Shown: positions 1-9,600, counted from the first letter of the stretch. The stretch is DNA of 18,982 bases from Candidatus Altimarinota bacterium (GCA_021129445.1 JAJOLG010000008.1:1-18982); one strand, 5' to 3'. Notes: generated from the sequence alone by a model not told the origin. Numbers and translations: made by a program.

Positions 1-830
1 AATAATACCATAAATGACATAATTTTATTTTTAATTTCAGGTGATTTATTCATTGAATCCATAGCCCCTTTTATAAGTAAACCTTCACCTATTCAAGCAC
101 CTAACCCAGCAAGTCAAATTGCAAACCCAGCACCTAATGCAGCAGCAGTAGCTCCTTCAAATGATAATATTTGAAATGCAACTATTAATGCATAGATTGC
201 AGCAGATTCAATTAATGCTACTCAAAGAATTGAAACAGTTAAGAAAAATGAAATCATTTTAGGATTTTGTCCCATTATTTCTAATGATTTTTCAGACATA
301 TATCATCTTCAAATTGCAACCCCTAATCATGCTAATCAGATAGCAGAACCAGCAGCAACAGCAAAAATTGGATTTAAGTCAGCACCTTCACCAATAATTT
401 TAAATGCAATTATTAAACCATATATAGCAGTAACTTCTACTAAGGCAACAAATAATACCATAAATGTCATTATTTTACCTTTAATAGCAGGATTTCTATC
501 CATTGCTCATAACGCACCAGCAATAAGTTGACCTTCTCAGATTCAAGCACCCATACCAGTTAATCAAATTGCTAAACCAGCACCAATTGAAGCATATAAT
601 GGTAAACTTTCAGCAGCAAATAATTGAAAAGCAACTACTAATCAATATATAACAGCCGATTCTAATAATGCTACACCAAGAATTGTAACTGTTAAGTAAA
701 AAGTAATCATAGCTGGAGTTTTTCCCATAACTTCCATTGCTTTTTTAGCAAGTATTCATTGTCCAATTGCAACTCAAACTCAAGCTAATCAAACAGCTAA
801 ACCAGGTCATACATAATTTAAAAAATCCAT
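1..830 (-). CDS. atpE: F-type ATP synthase subunit c, tandem multi-hairpin fusion (3' end beyond window)
   Basis: Membrane rotor (c ring) subunit of F0, which carries ions past subunit a. The 276 visible residues contain three complete c-type hairpins and most of a fourth, joined in one frame. The glycine-rich first helices repeat at about residues 8-30, 82-105, 159-180 and 233-255. The carboxylate-bearing second helices are centred on E57, E132 and E208; a fourth is expected just past the window edge. The period is 75-76 residues. A normal bacterial c subunit is about 70-90 residues with one hairpin. Hairpins 1 and 3 resemble each other (LLESAVIY, LIESAAIY), as do 2 and 4 (GAGIGEG in both), so an A-B unit seems to have been duplicated. 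At the position of Ilyobacter Q32 the residues are Q24, E100, R175 and E250. ATG at 830 follows atpB by 40 bases. Many helix glycines are TGA. Identification is firm; total hairpin number is unknown. Confidence 0.93.
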
Positions 831-870
831 ATTGTGTTAAATTAAAAAATTAAATGTTTTAAAAATATTT

Positions 871-1701
871 TTAGTGTACTTTTGCTACTTTAATAAAGAT
901 AGCAATAAGTAATGGAAATACTAGTGCTTGTATAACAGCAACTAATAATTCTTGTAGATATAGTATTATAGGTCCTATAACAGGAAAATCTATACTAAAT
1001 AAGTTTTGGGTTAATCCAATAATTGCTCAAAAAAGCATTGCTAAAAGAATTCAACCAGAAGTCATATTTCAAAATAACCTAAATGATAATGAAATAACTT
1101 TTGCTGCATGTCATACTATTTCTAATACTCACAAAAATAATGAAATAGCTATATCAAAAAATTTAACAATAATATAAACAAACCAGTCAACAGCAAATGG
1201 AAGATTTCATCTTTCATAAGGAATCAAATCCTTTCATTTAATTGGAACATATTCATGAATAGCTTTCCAAAAACCTAATGCTTTGAACTGTTCAATTATA
1301 ACTATAACAACTCAAACAACTGCCATAGCTATATTAAAATTAATATCAGCTGTAGGTATTTTTATAAATTCTTCCATATGATGTCCAAAAATAGGAATAA
1401 GGAATTCTAAAAATACTCATAAAAGATTTGATAATAATATTATAAAAAACATAATAACAATATACATCTTTATCCATTTTTTTTCATCTTTTCATAGAAT
1501 ATCTTCAAAAAATTCATAAGATTTTTCAAAAAATTGTTCAAACATAACGAAAAATCCAGATTTTGGAAATTTTTTATATAAAAAGTATAAAATTCACAAA
1601 ATAAAAAGTTCAGCAACTAATCATGTAAAAGCAGGCTGCCAAGCAAATCCTGATTTTAAAAATGGAATAATTCATTCGATAAAAGCAATAAGTTCTTGCA
1701 T
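871..1701 (-). CDS. atpB: F-type ATP synthase subunit a
   Basis: Stator membrane subunit of F0 that forms the ion half-channels next to the c ring. The 276-residue protein has five to six hydrophobic segments. The conserved fourth-helix motif SFRLFGNM includes the essential stator arginine R208 (codon AGG). The last helix carries VIQALVFPLL with Q257, matching the family pattern around E. coli Q252. Length is typical. ATG at 1701 is the first start downstream of a good promoter (TTGACA-16-TATTTT, 1763 to 1736), giving a short leader with no clear Shine-Dalgarno. atpE follows on the same strand, so this is the usual atpB-atpE order. The gene order beyond the left edge is not visible. Confidence 0.95.
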
Positions 1702-1735
1702 GTCTTTTAAAGTTTTATTTTTTAAACGCCAATCG

Positions 1736-1763
1736 AAAATAGAAAAAAAATTTTCTATGTCAA
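1736..1763 (-). promoter_or_regulatory. sigma70-like promoter of atpB-atpE
   Basis: On minus, TTGACA (1763-1758), a 16-base spacer and TATTTT (1741-1736) lie 35 bases before the atpB start. The -35 box is embedded in one arm of the inverted repeat at 1754-1764. This is a motif match only. Confidence 0.5.
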
Positions 1764-1865
1764 ACAAAAAAAAATTTTATTTTTTTAAAAACTCATTTAT
1801 TTTTTTAAAAATTTAATTATAATGTTAAGATTTATTTTTTTAGTTAAAAAAAAATTTGACATAGA
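1754..1865. repeat. 11-bp inverted repeat spanning the divergent promoter region
   Basis: TCTATGTCAAA at 1754-1764 is the exact reverse complement of TTTGACATAGA at 1855-1865. Each arm contains the outward-facing TTGACA -35 box of one of two divergent promoters. The 90 bases between the arms are almost pure A/T. It could be two copies of the same promoter element or a pair of operator half-sites. Confidence 0.6.
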
Positions 1866-1884
1866 CAAAAAAATTTTTTATTTT
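1856..1884 (+). promoter_or_regulatory. sigma70-like promoter of the DHH phosphoesterase gene
   Basis: Consensus TTGACA (1856-1861), a 17-base spacer and TATTTT (1879-1884) precede the start at 1974 by about 90 bases. It mirrors the atpB promoter, sharing an 11-bp block that includes the -35 box. Confidence 0.5.
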
Positions 1885-1973
1885 AATCTCCTTATCCTTA
1901 ATCCTTATTTTTTCCCCAAAAAAACAAAAATAAAATAAAAATATTATTAAGACCAAGGAAAAATTTAAAAAAA

Positions 1974-2924
1974 ATGACAAAAATAGAAAAAATTTTAGAG
2001 ATTTGAAAATTAATTAAAGATGCACAGAAAATTTTAATAATTTCTCATAAACATCCGGACTGAGACACATTATGAGCTTGAACTGCATGGTTCGAATATT
2101 TAAAATCAATTTGAAAATATGTGGAAATAGCTTGTGATTCTGATGTTCCAATACTTTTACAATTTATCCCAAATTCTGAATTTGTTCAGAGAGATTTTGA
2201 TTTAGAAAAATTTGATTTAGTTATCATAAATGATGCATGAGCAAAGCAAATTGCTGGTTTTATTGATACAAAACCAGAACTTTATGAAAAAAGAGTTCCA
2301 ACAATAAACATAGACCACCATGCTTCAAATGATATGTATTGAACAGTAAATTTAGTTGAATTAGTACCATCAGCAACTTGTTTGATTTATGAAATTTTTG
2401 AAGAACTTTGATACAAAATCTCTCCAAACACAGCAACATCACTTTTAACCTGAATTTACACGGACACTTGAAGTTTTAAACATTCAAATACAAATTCTTA
2501 TGCTTTAAGAATTGCATCAAAACTAATGTCAAAATGAGCAAATTTAAAAAAAATTACAAAAAATTGTTTTCAAACGACAAAAATTGAAACAATGAAACTT
2601 TGGTGAAGAGTTTTATCAAATATTTTTAGAAATGAAGAATGAATTACAACTTCTGTTGTAAAACAAGAAGATTTTGATGAAACTTGAACAAAATATGAAG
2701 ATTTAAGCTGAGTTGTAGATTATTTAAATTCTGTACCATGATCTGAATATTCAATACTTTTAACAGAAAGAGAATGAAAAATTAAATGATCTTTGAGGAC
2801 AGAAAATAATATTGATTTAACAGAAATTGCTTGAAAATTTGGTTGAGGTTGACACAAAAAAGCCTCTTGATTTACGATTCCATGAAGATTACAGAAGGAA
2901 GTTGTACGGAAAGTGATTGAATAA
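1974..2924 (+). CDS. DHH/DHHA1 family phosphoesterase, NrnA-like (oligoribonuclease / pAp phosphatase type)
   Basis: Predicted cytoplasmic manganese-dependent phosphoesterase. NrnA-type members degrade short oligoribonucleotides or di-nucleotides and dephosphorylate pAp. The 316-residue protein has the DHH-domain motifs in order: SHKHPDGDTLGA near residues 24-35, IINDA near 84-88, IDHH ending at residue 116, and YTDTGSF near 160. The C-terminal DHHA1 motif FGGGGHKKASGF follows near residue 295; two of its glycines are TGA. Length matches the family (about 310-330). ATG at 1974 follows an AAGGA-like stretch at 1955-1959, one of the few Shine-Dalgarno-like sites in the window. Residue 312 is a CGG codon in a segment where the family usually has a polar residue. 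Family assignment is strong; the exact substrate cannot be told from sequence. Confidence 0.9.
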
Positions 2925-2935
2925 AAAATTTATTA

Positions 2936-2980
2936 AAAAAAAATATTTTTCAAAAATCTGGAAAATATTTTTTTATTTGA
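2936..2980 (+). terminator. possible intrinsic terminator after the DHH gene
   Basis: An A/T-only arm around 2939-2951 (AAAAATATTTTTC) pairs with 2961-2971 (GAAAATATTTT) with one bulge and is followed by a T-rich run. The stem has almost no G-C pairs, so it is a weak candidate. Confidence 0.35.
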
Positions 2981-3025
2981 GTTGTTTTTTGAAAAAAAAT
3001 TTATAAAATTATTTAGATTTTTTTT

Positions 3026-3102
3026 AGAGGTCTAGCTTAACAGGAATAGTGCCCAGCCTCCGAAGTTGGGAAACCTAGGTTCGAATCCTAGGACCTCTGC
3101 CA
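3026..3102 (+). tRNA. tRNA with CCG anticodon (nominally Arg, with tRNA-Trp-like acceptor end)
   Basis: A cloverleaf with encoded CCA. The acceptor stem is AGAGGTC/GACCTCT. The anticodon arm is CCAGC-CTCCGAA-GTTGG (a sixth C-G pair is possible), and the T arm is CTAGG-TTCGAAT-CCTAG. The anticodon CCG reads CGG codons, arginine in the standard code. Two features are odd. The acceptor starts with A1-U72 and has discriminator G73, the combination typical of bacterial tRNA-Trp. The D arm pairs poorly (GCTT against TAGT or GTGC), with one extra or one missing base next to the anticodon stem. Charging by ArgRS or TrpRS cannot be settled from sequence alone. The gene lies 94 bases before a tRNA-Arg(CCT) gene. 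Confidence 0.85.
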
Positions 3103-3119
3103 AATTAAAATCATAAAAC

Positions 3120-3144
3120 ATCAAGGTTTATCCTTGATTTTTTT
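3120..3144 (+). terminator. intrinsic terminator after the CCG tRNA
   Basis: ATCAAGG (3120-3126), a 5-base loop and CCTTGAT (3132-3138) form a perfect 7-bp stem followed by a run of T to 3144. Confidence 0.75.
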
Positions 3145-3195
3145 ATCATCAAAATTATTTGCAATCAAAAAAATATCAATTATTTTTTAAAAAAA

Positions 3196-3269
3196 GTTCC
3201 CATAGTTAAGTGGTATAACAAGGCCCTCCTAAGGCTTAGTCACAGGTTCGACTCCTGTTGGGGATACCA
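3196..3269 (+). tRNA. tRNA-Arg (anticodon CCT)
   Basis: A complete cloverleaf with encoded CCA. The acceptor GTTCCCA/TGGGGAT has G1-U72 and U3-G70 wobbles. The D arm is GTTA/TAAC, the anticodon arm AGGCC-CTCCTAA-GGCTT, and the T arm ACAGG-TTCGACT-CCTGT; the discriminator is A73. The body strongly resembles bacterial tRNA-Arg(CCU), which reads AGG codons. Unlike the upstream CCG tRNA it is a conventional arginine tRNA. Confidence 0.92.
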
Positions 3270-3294
3270 GTTTTTAATTAAGAAATTTTTAAGT

Positions 3295-3347
3295 TGTCAT
3301 TCTGAGCAACGCAAAGAATCTCAAACCTTTCACCACTTCACCCTTCA
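3295..3347 (+). repeat. possible dispersed-repeat fragment (TGTCATTCTGAGC...AAAGAATCTC)
   Basis: The 3270-3437 gap between tRNA-Arg and radA holds a stretch with clearly higher G+C than its flanks, starting TGTCATTCTGAGC and containing AAAGAATCTC. A similar phrase (CATTCTGAGCGAAGCGAAGAATCT) recurs, from memory, between genes in many unrelated bacterial genomes. Only one copy is visible here, so calling it a repeat rests on that resemblance. Confidence 0.35.
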
Positions 3348-3389
3348 AGATTACAAAAAATTTGTATTTTCTTAAAATATATTTTTTTC

Positions 3390-3420
3390 TTGTGCAAAAA
3401 AATTTTTTTCTCATTATAAA
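3390..3420 (+). promoter_or_regulatory. weak candidate promoter of radA
   Basis: TTGTGC (3390-3395), a 19-base spacer and TATAAA (3415-3420) lie just before the radA start at 3438. The spacer is long and the surroundings are A/T-rich, so chance matches are likely. Confidence 0.28.
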
Positions 3421-3437
3421 AAAAATAAAAAAATTTT

Positions 3438-4817
3438 ATGGCGAAACTCAAAACAATTTATGTTTGCGAAAAATGTTGAGAAAAATTTCCAAAATGGAGC
3501 GGACAATGTCTTTCTTGTAAAAATTGGAACTGCCTTTATGAAGATGTAATCGACACAAAAGAAGAAAAAAAATCTGAAAAATTAAAAGAGGTAAAAATTT
3601 CAAAAGCATCTGCAAATATTTCGAAATTATGAGATGAAGATTTTGAAGAAAAAATGAGGATAAAATCTTGAATTTGAGAATTTGACAGGGTTTTGGGATG
3701 ATGATTTGTTTCCGATTCAATCACTCTTCTAACCTGAGATCCATGAGTTTGAAAATCAACTTTGGTTTTGCAAGCATCGTGAGAAATTGCAAATTCTTGA
3801 AAAAAAGTTTTATATGTTTCATGAGAAGAATCACTTTCACAAGTTTCAAGTCGTGCAAAAAGAATTTTTTGAGAAAAAAAAGTTCCAGATGTTGATTTTA
3901 TTTCAACATCAGATATTGATGAAATTTTTTGAATTGTCTGAAAAATTTTACCAGATTTTGTAATAATTGACTCAATAAATACAATTCAATCAGATTATGC
4001 GAATTGATCAGCTTGATGAATTTCACAAATTAAAGCTTGTTCTGAGCTAATAATGCACTTTTTCAAAAAAATCTGAATTCCAGTTTTGCTAATTTGACAT
4101 GTCACAAAATGATGAGAAATGGCTTGACCACAAGCACTCGCCCATTTGGTTGATGTAGTTTTGCATTTTGAATGAGAAAGATATAATTCTTTAAAAATGC
4201 TTCGTTGAATAAAAAATCGTTTTTGAGCAACTTCGGAAATTTGAATTTTTGAAATGGAATGAGTTTGACTAAAAGAAGTAAAAAATCCAAGTGAAATTTT
4301 TTTAAATTGAAAAGCAAATTCAGAAGGATCTGCGATTTCTGTGACATTGGAATGAACGAGACCATTTATTTCCGAACTTCAAGCGCTTGTAAATTTCACA
4401 AATTTCCCATACCCAAAAAGAATTGCATCATGAATTGAGCTAAATCGTTTAAATATTCAAATTGCGATTTTATCGAAACATTGTAATTTAAAATTGGACA
4501 ATTGCGATGTTTTTGTTTCAACAGTTTGAGGTTTTAAATTAAATGAACCAGCCGCAGATTTGGCAATTTGTGCAGCAATAATTTCTTCAAAAAATAAAAA
4601 AACGATTCCAGAAAAAACTGCTTTTTTATGAGAAGTTTCACTTTCATGAGAAGTTAGAAATGTTTCACATTTGGAAAAAAGAATCAAAGAATTAGAAAAA
4701 TTATGATTTGAAAATTTGGTTTGCGGGAAAATTCCTGAAAAAGTGAAAAAAAATATTAAATCAAAGATGAATTTTGTGGAATTAAGTGTTATTAAAGGGA
4801 TTTTTAGAATTTTTTAA
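3438..4817 (+). CDS. radA: DNA repair protein RadA (Sms), branch-migration ATPase
   Basis: RecA-like ATPase that drives DNA strand branch migration during recombinational repair. The 459-residue protein has the full RadA layout. An N-terminal zinc finger has C10, C13, C24 and C27 around the FPKWSGQC phrase. The RecA-type core has Walker A GDPGVGKST at about 100-108, a Walker B-like VIIDS near 175-179, and the RadA-specific KNRFG motif at 259-263. A Lon-protease-like C-terminal domain contains FLGEVSLSGEVRN. Many glycines are TGA, including those of Walker A. KNRFG and other motifs show that CGT is Arg. Length is the family norm (about 450-460). ATG at 3438 has no Shine-Dalgarno, only an A/T-rich leader. 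Confidence 0.96.
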
Positions 4818-4823
4818 TTAAAT

Positions 4824-4851
4824 TTGAAAAACAAAAAAATTATTTTATAAT
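4824..4851 (+). promoter_or_regulatory. candidate promoter of the 116-residue orphan gene
   Basis: TTGAAA (4824-4829), a 16-base spacer and consensus TATAAT (4846-4851) sit 19 bases before the ATG at 4871, implying a very short leader. The following transporter could share the transcript. Confidence 0.45.
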
Positions 4852-4870
4852 AATAAAAACTCTCAAAAAA

Positions 4871-5221
4871 ATGCCAAAACTCCAAGAAAATTTTTTACTG
4901 AATGAAAAAAAATATTTTTTGGACGAAAAAAATATTTTTGAATTAAAAAAATTTTGTAAACAATTGATAAAAAATTTTTGAGAAATAAACAATGATGATA
5001 AATTTTTTTTAAATGAAAAAAATCTATCTGAGGATTTTTTTATAGAATTTTTTAAAAAAATATTAAAAAGAAGAGCAGAAAATTGAGAAAAATGAATAAT
5101 TTTTTTGATAAATGAAATCAGAAAAAATCAAGAATTATCAAAAATTTTTGAAGAAGATTTTTTATTTGTTGAAAAAATCTTGGATATAAGTTGAGAAATA
5201 AAAAAAATCTTGCTTAAATAA
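4871..5221 (+). CDS. uncharacterised 116-residue protein
   Basis: I do not recognise a family. The frame reads through TGA as Gly from ATG at 4871 to TAA at 5219-5221. The product is very rich in Lys, Phe, Glu, Asn and Ile. It has charged, probably helical segments (for example IEFFKKILKRRAENGEKG) and no signal peptide, membrane segment or cysteine cluster. It sits 53 bases after radA and 49 bases before the transporter gene, in the same direction, with its own candidate promoter. In-frame TGA codons fall at glycine-compatible places, which supports a real code-25 gene. The composition also reflects extreme A+T content, so distant homology would be hard to see. Confidence 0.7.
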
Positions 5222-5270
5222 TTTTTTTTAAAAAAAATAAAAAAAATTATTTAAATTAAGATAAAAAAAT

Positions 5271-6560
5271 ATGTTTTTTGATGAAAGATTTCAATCAATC
5301 CATTTTAAAAAATCAAGTATTCTAAACTTGATTTGATTTTTGCAAACAATGTGATTTGCAATTTCACTTTTTATAATCCCCATCTATCTTTATCAAATTT
5401 TTAAATCATGAGAAATTATTTGACAAATTAACTCATTTGCATGATTAATGTGAATTTTAGCAACTTTACTTATCTCATTTTTGTTAACAAAATTTGAAAG
5501 ATGAACAAATTTTAAAATTGCAACTTTTTCTATTTTAACAGCTTTAATTTGATTTATTTTTATTTCAAATTACATCGAAGCAATTTGATACAGATCTTTT
5601 TTAATGATTTGATGAGTAATTACTTGATCGGTACTTTCACTTTATTTAAAAGACATCTCAGAACTTACTGAATTATCAAAAAATCAATGAAAATTTCAAG
5701 TATCAAAAAATATTGCATGGTTAATTTGACCAGTTTCAGCATGATTCTTATTTGATTTTGTAGAAAAAAATAAAGAATTTTTAATAAATCTTTTTCAATT
5801 TTTAGGAAATTGAAAAAATTTGGAATATTATACATTATTTGCAAGTGCGTTATTTTTTTTCATTTTATCTTTTTTTGTATTTTTGTACTGAAAATTTATC
5901 ATAAAACATCCACACTTACAACAAAAACCACATTCTAAAAAAATAAATTCACATCATCATTATTCAAAATTTGAATTTATTTGGGAATATTTTCAAAATA
6001 AATATAGAACTTTAAGTTTTTTAAATATAATGTTTTTAAACACGTGGTTTGCAATTTGATATTCATTTTGATTTATAATTTTACTTGAACAATTTTGAAT
6101 TCCAAAATCACAAATGTGAATATTTTTCTGACTTTTATGATTACCATTAATTTTAATTGAATGATTTTTAGATAAATTTATCAAAAAATTATGATCAAGT
6201 TTAAATGTTTTAATTTTTTGATATTGATTTTTTATAACTTTTATTTCACTATCTTTTTTTGTGTGATTTGATAATTTTTACCTTTTTGTTTGACTTTATA
6301 TTTTTGCACATATTTGAATTGCAATGGTTGAACCACTTCAAGAATATCAATATTATGAATGAGTCAACGAAAAAAACCAAGAAAAATTTTATTCAATTCA
6401 TTCAATTTGATGAGCAATAGCGAGACTTGTTGCACCTGTTTTATTTTGAATTTGAATTGCAGAATATTGAATTTTAAAAACTTTTTATTTTTTACCTTGA
6501 TTGTTATTTTTATTTTTTATTTGATTACTGATTTTTAAATTTTGATTTGATAAAAAATAA
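5271..6560 (+). CDS. MFS-type multi-pass transporter
   Basis: Inner-membrane transporter of unknown substrate. The 429-residue product has about 12 hydrophobic segments in two halves. They are separated by a hydrophilic, His- and Lys-rich loop (HPHLQQKPHSKKINSHHHY, around residues 205-225). Glycine-rich helices such as GIPKSQMGIFFGLLGLP and SIGGAIARLVAPVLFG fit the major facilitator superfamily. The PLQEY...YYEGVNEKNQ segment resembles a cytoplasmic loop. Nearly all helix glycines are TGA. It ends 11 bases before a strong bidirectional terminator. The His cluster in the central loop could bind metal but may be coincidental. Superfamily assignment is moderate and substrate is unknown. Confidence 0.8.
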
Positions 6561-6570
6561 AAATAGAATT

Positions 6571-6603
6571 AAAAAATCCTGAATTTAATTCAGGATTTTT
6601 TTA
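6571..6603. terminator. bidirectional intrinsic terminator between transporter and surface-protein genes
   Basis: A near-perfect palindrome, CCTGAATT (6578-6585) with AATTCAGG (6587-6594), is flanked by A-run on the left and T-run on the right. It can therefore terminate the plus-strand transporter and the minus-strand surface protein, whose stop codon lies at 6604-6606. Confidence 0.85.
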
Positions 6604-9600
6604 TTATTTCAATAATTCTAATTCTGCATCGGTTAAATCACCTGTATCTTTATTTTTTCAATCATTATTTTCATCAAACTCCAAAGCATTTTTATCGTCA
6701 ACTACTGTTGAAGCGGTTCATGATATTGGTTTTTCAACAGGCTCAACCTCTTTTTTAATCTCTTCACATTTTCAATATTGTTTAGAAAAAATTGTAAAAT
6801 CTGTAAAATCCACTTTATTATCAAAATTGTAGTCAAAGAATTCTGACGATGGAACTCAATTTTTGTAATCCTTTGCAAACATTGTAAAATCTCTAAAATC
6901 AATACAATTATCTTGAACGGAATTTGAAAGCTCAAAAATTGATTTTTTCTCAGCTGATGCATGCATTTCTTCAATATCATTAAATCAAGTAAATTCTTTT
7001 ATAATTCAATAATATTGTCATTTTGAATATTTTAAATCTTCTTTTAAATCTCAAAATCTTACTCATGCAGCAGATTGAATATTTTTGATTAAAATTGCAT
7101 ATTTTTTATTTCTAACTTGCTTTTCTGTTGAAATATAAATTGTTTTATTATCATCACCAGAAAATTCTTTTGCTAAAACTTTTAAAGTTTTTGATGGGTT
7201 ATTTTTTTCAAAAATCTTGAAATTTTTTCATTTTTGTTCAAGAGAACTTGGCATAATTCATTGGTCAAAAGTTAAAGCAATTTTTGTATCTGATAAATTT
7301 TCAATATTTATCAAATGTGGAGCGATTTTTTCTTTATCAAATCCATAAAATATTTTATGATTATCAGTAAAAGAATCCTCTTTTAATCAAAGTTTTTCAG
7401 TATTTGCAATAACTGTATATTTTTTTCATGGCTCTTGATCTTTTGTTTCAAGTGTTACAATTGTTGCATTTGTATTTATTTTTAGATCTTTTATTACAAG
7501 CCTGTCTTTATCATTATTTTCATTTGCAATAATAAATGCATTTTTGTCAATTGATTTTCTATCAAGAGGATTTGTGAAAACCAATTGAACTTCATTTGAT
7601 GATAATGAAATTGCCATTTGTAATTTTGGACTTCAAAGTCATTCTTCTGGAAGTGTTCAATCAGAAACTGTAATGTATGAATACCCTTCTACTGATCTTC
7701 ATCAAGATTGAATTGCAATTGTTTTAATTCTATATCTTTCAGTTGATGGTTTTGTAGATTCTGGAATTACAATATTATCAAGTCTAAACCATTGTCATTT
7801 TGATCATTCTTTGACAGAATGTTTCATACAAACAATTCTATCATTTTGATTTTTACAATTTTCTGATGAAGAATTTTCTTCTCATCAAATATATTTTGCA
7901 ATATTTCAAAAATTTAAAATTACATCTTCAATTTCATGTCATTGATTTTCTACATAAACATTCATAGAAAATGTAGTTTTTCCGTCATTTATTGCTAAAT
8001 TTGGCTCATTATATCATTTTTCAGAATTTATTTTTATTGTATCTTTTGAATTTTCTAATTCTTTTGATGATGGATCCAAAACTTTAATTTCAATTGTTTT
8101 TGCAGTTTCATTTCATTGTTTATCGTAAGCAACAAGTTGAAATTCATGCCATCAAACTTTAACAGTCGATGGAATTCTAATTCATTTTAAATTATAAATT
8201 GCAGATTTTACATTTGATGATTCAACATCATCTCACATTTTTTCTAACTTTACAACATCTCCTCAAATTCAAGTTAAATCCGCCCTAACTTCAACAATAT
8301 CATTTGCTCAATCTTCATCTTTTACAATTGTTGAAATATTAAAAATTGTTGTGTAATCATTTGGAATTTTCCGCCTTGAAAGTCTGACATAATCCATATC
8401 ATAATCATCATCAACACTATCAACCTTTCTTACAAATTGAGGTGCAGATCATGCATTATGTGAATAATTATAAGTTAAAGTTGCTTCCTCACCACTTTTA
8501 TCAAGTGCTGTAAAAGTAATATTATACTCTCATTTTTTTACATCAGATGGAATCTCAATTGGAGATTGAAGCCTAAAAATTTCTGTTTTCTTCTCTGTTC
8601 TTCAAGAAAAAATTGAATTGTTCACTGTCTGCTCTCATCAAGTTGAATCTGAAAAAACTTGTCAGCTATCTAGAACTCCAAAATTTTGTTGATTATCAGT
8701 TCAAACATTTGAATTTTCTGTAACATTTGAAAGCGCAAAAAGTTCTTTATATCAAAGTCATAAACTTGTTAAATCTACATTTACCGATGAAATATCGTTT
8801 ATTCAATCATCATCAGACACCTTTACAAAAACATCAAGCTGTTTTGTTGTTTTATTAAATACAACACTTGTATTTGATAGAGTTGGAGTCGCAGAAATCA
8901 ATAAATCATTTGTCACATTTACAACAATATTTCAAGTTGCAGTATTTCATTCTGTATCCTCTGCTGTAATTTCCACAGCATGCTCTCAAATTGGAACTGT
9001 TTGGAAAATTTTTATTCATTTTAAAACATACCAAACTTTATTATCAACAATTTGAGCTTTTTCCATTTGTGCAACTGGACTTCATCATAAAACTGATAAA
9101 TTTGCAGTCACTTTGTTTATCAAATTTACTCAATTTGGAGAATCAACTTGCACCCATAAATCAATTGGCATTTTATTATTATTCAAAACTTTTTTTGGAA
9201 TAGTGTAAGATTTATCAGATAAAATCGTAATTTCTGAATTTAAATTTGTTCATAAATCTTCATTATGGTTTGCCAAATAAATCGCATTTTCTAATTTTAA
9301 AATATTTCATCAAGACGAAACAAAAGCATCATAAAGTCATTCCTTTTTTCAAGTAAAATCAAAAGTAATTTTATTTTCCGCATCCAAAGAAAATTTTTCT
9401 CATGCAATAGAACCTGAAAAATTTTCTATATTATTTCAGAAAAATTTTATTTCACATCAAGCAGTTGTTTCACAATAATTTTTTGAAATTGATAAAATTT
9501 TTGAATCATCAGATGGAGAAATATCCGCATCTCAAATTTTTAAATATCATTTTTTTCAAATTCCTCAAAACATTTTCATTGAATCATCAATAAATTGAAT

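Noticed and set aside
1-500. Long direct repeats (near-identical stretches around 1-60 and 448-510), as a possible repeat array
   Set aside because: They are coding repeats of the c-subunit hairpins, not an intergenic repeat or CRISPR.
7426-7617. Separate 63-residue gene on minus
   Set aside because: It is in frame with the large surface protein (residues about 828-890) and bounded only by TGA glycine codons.
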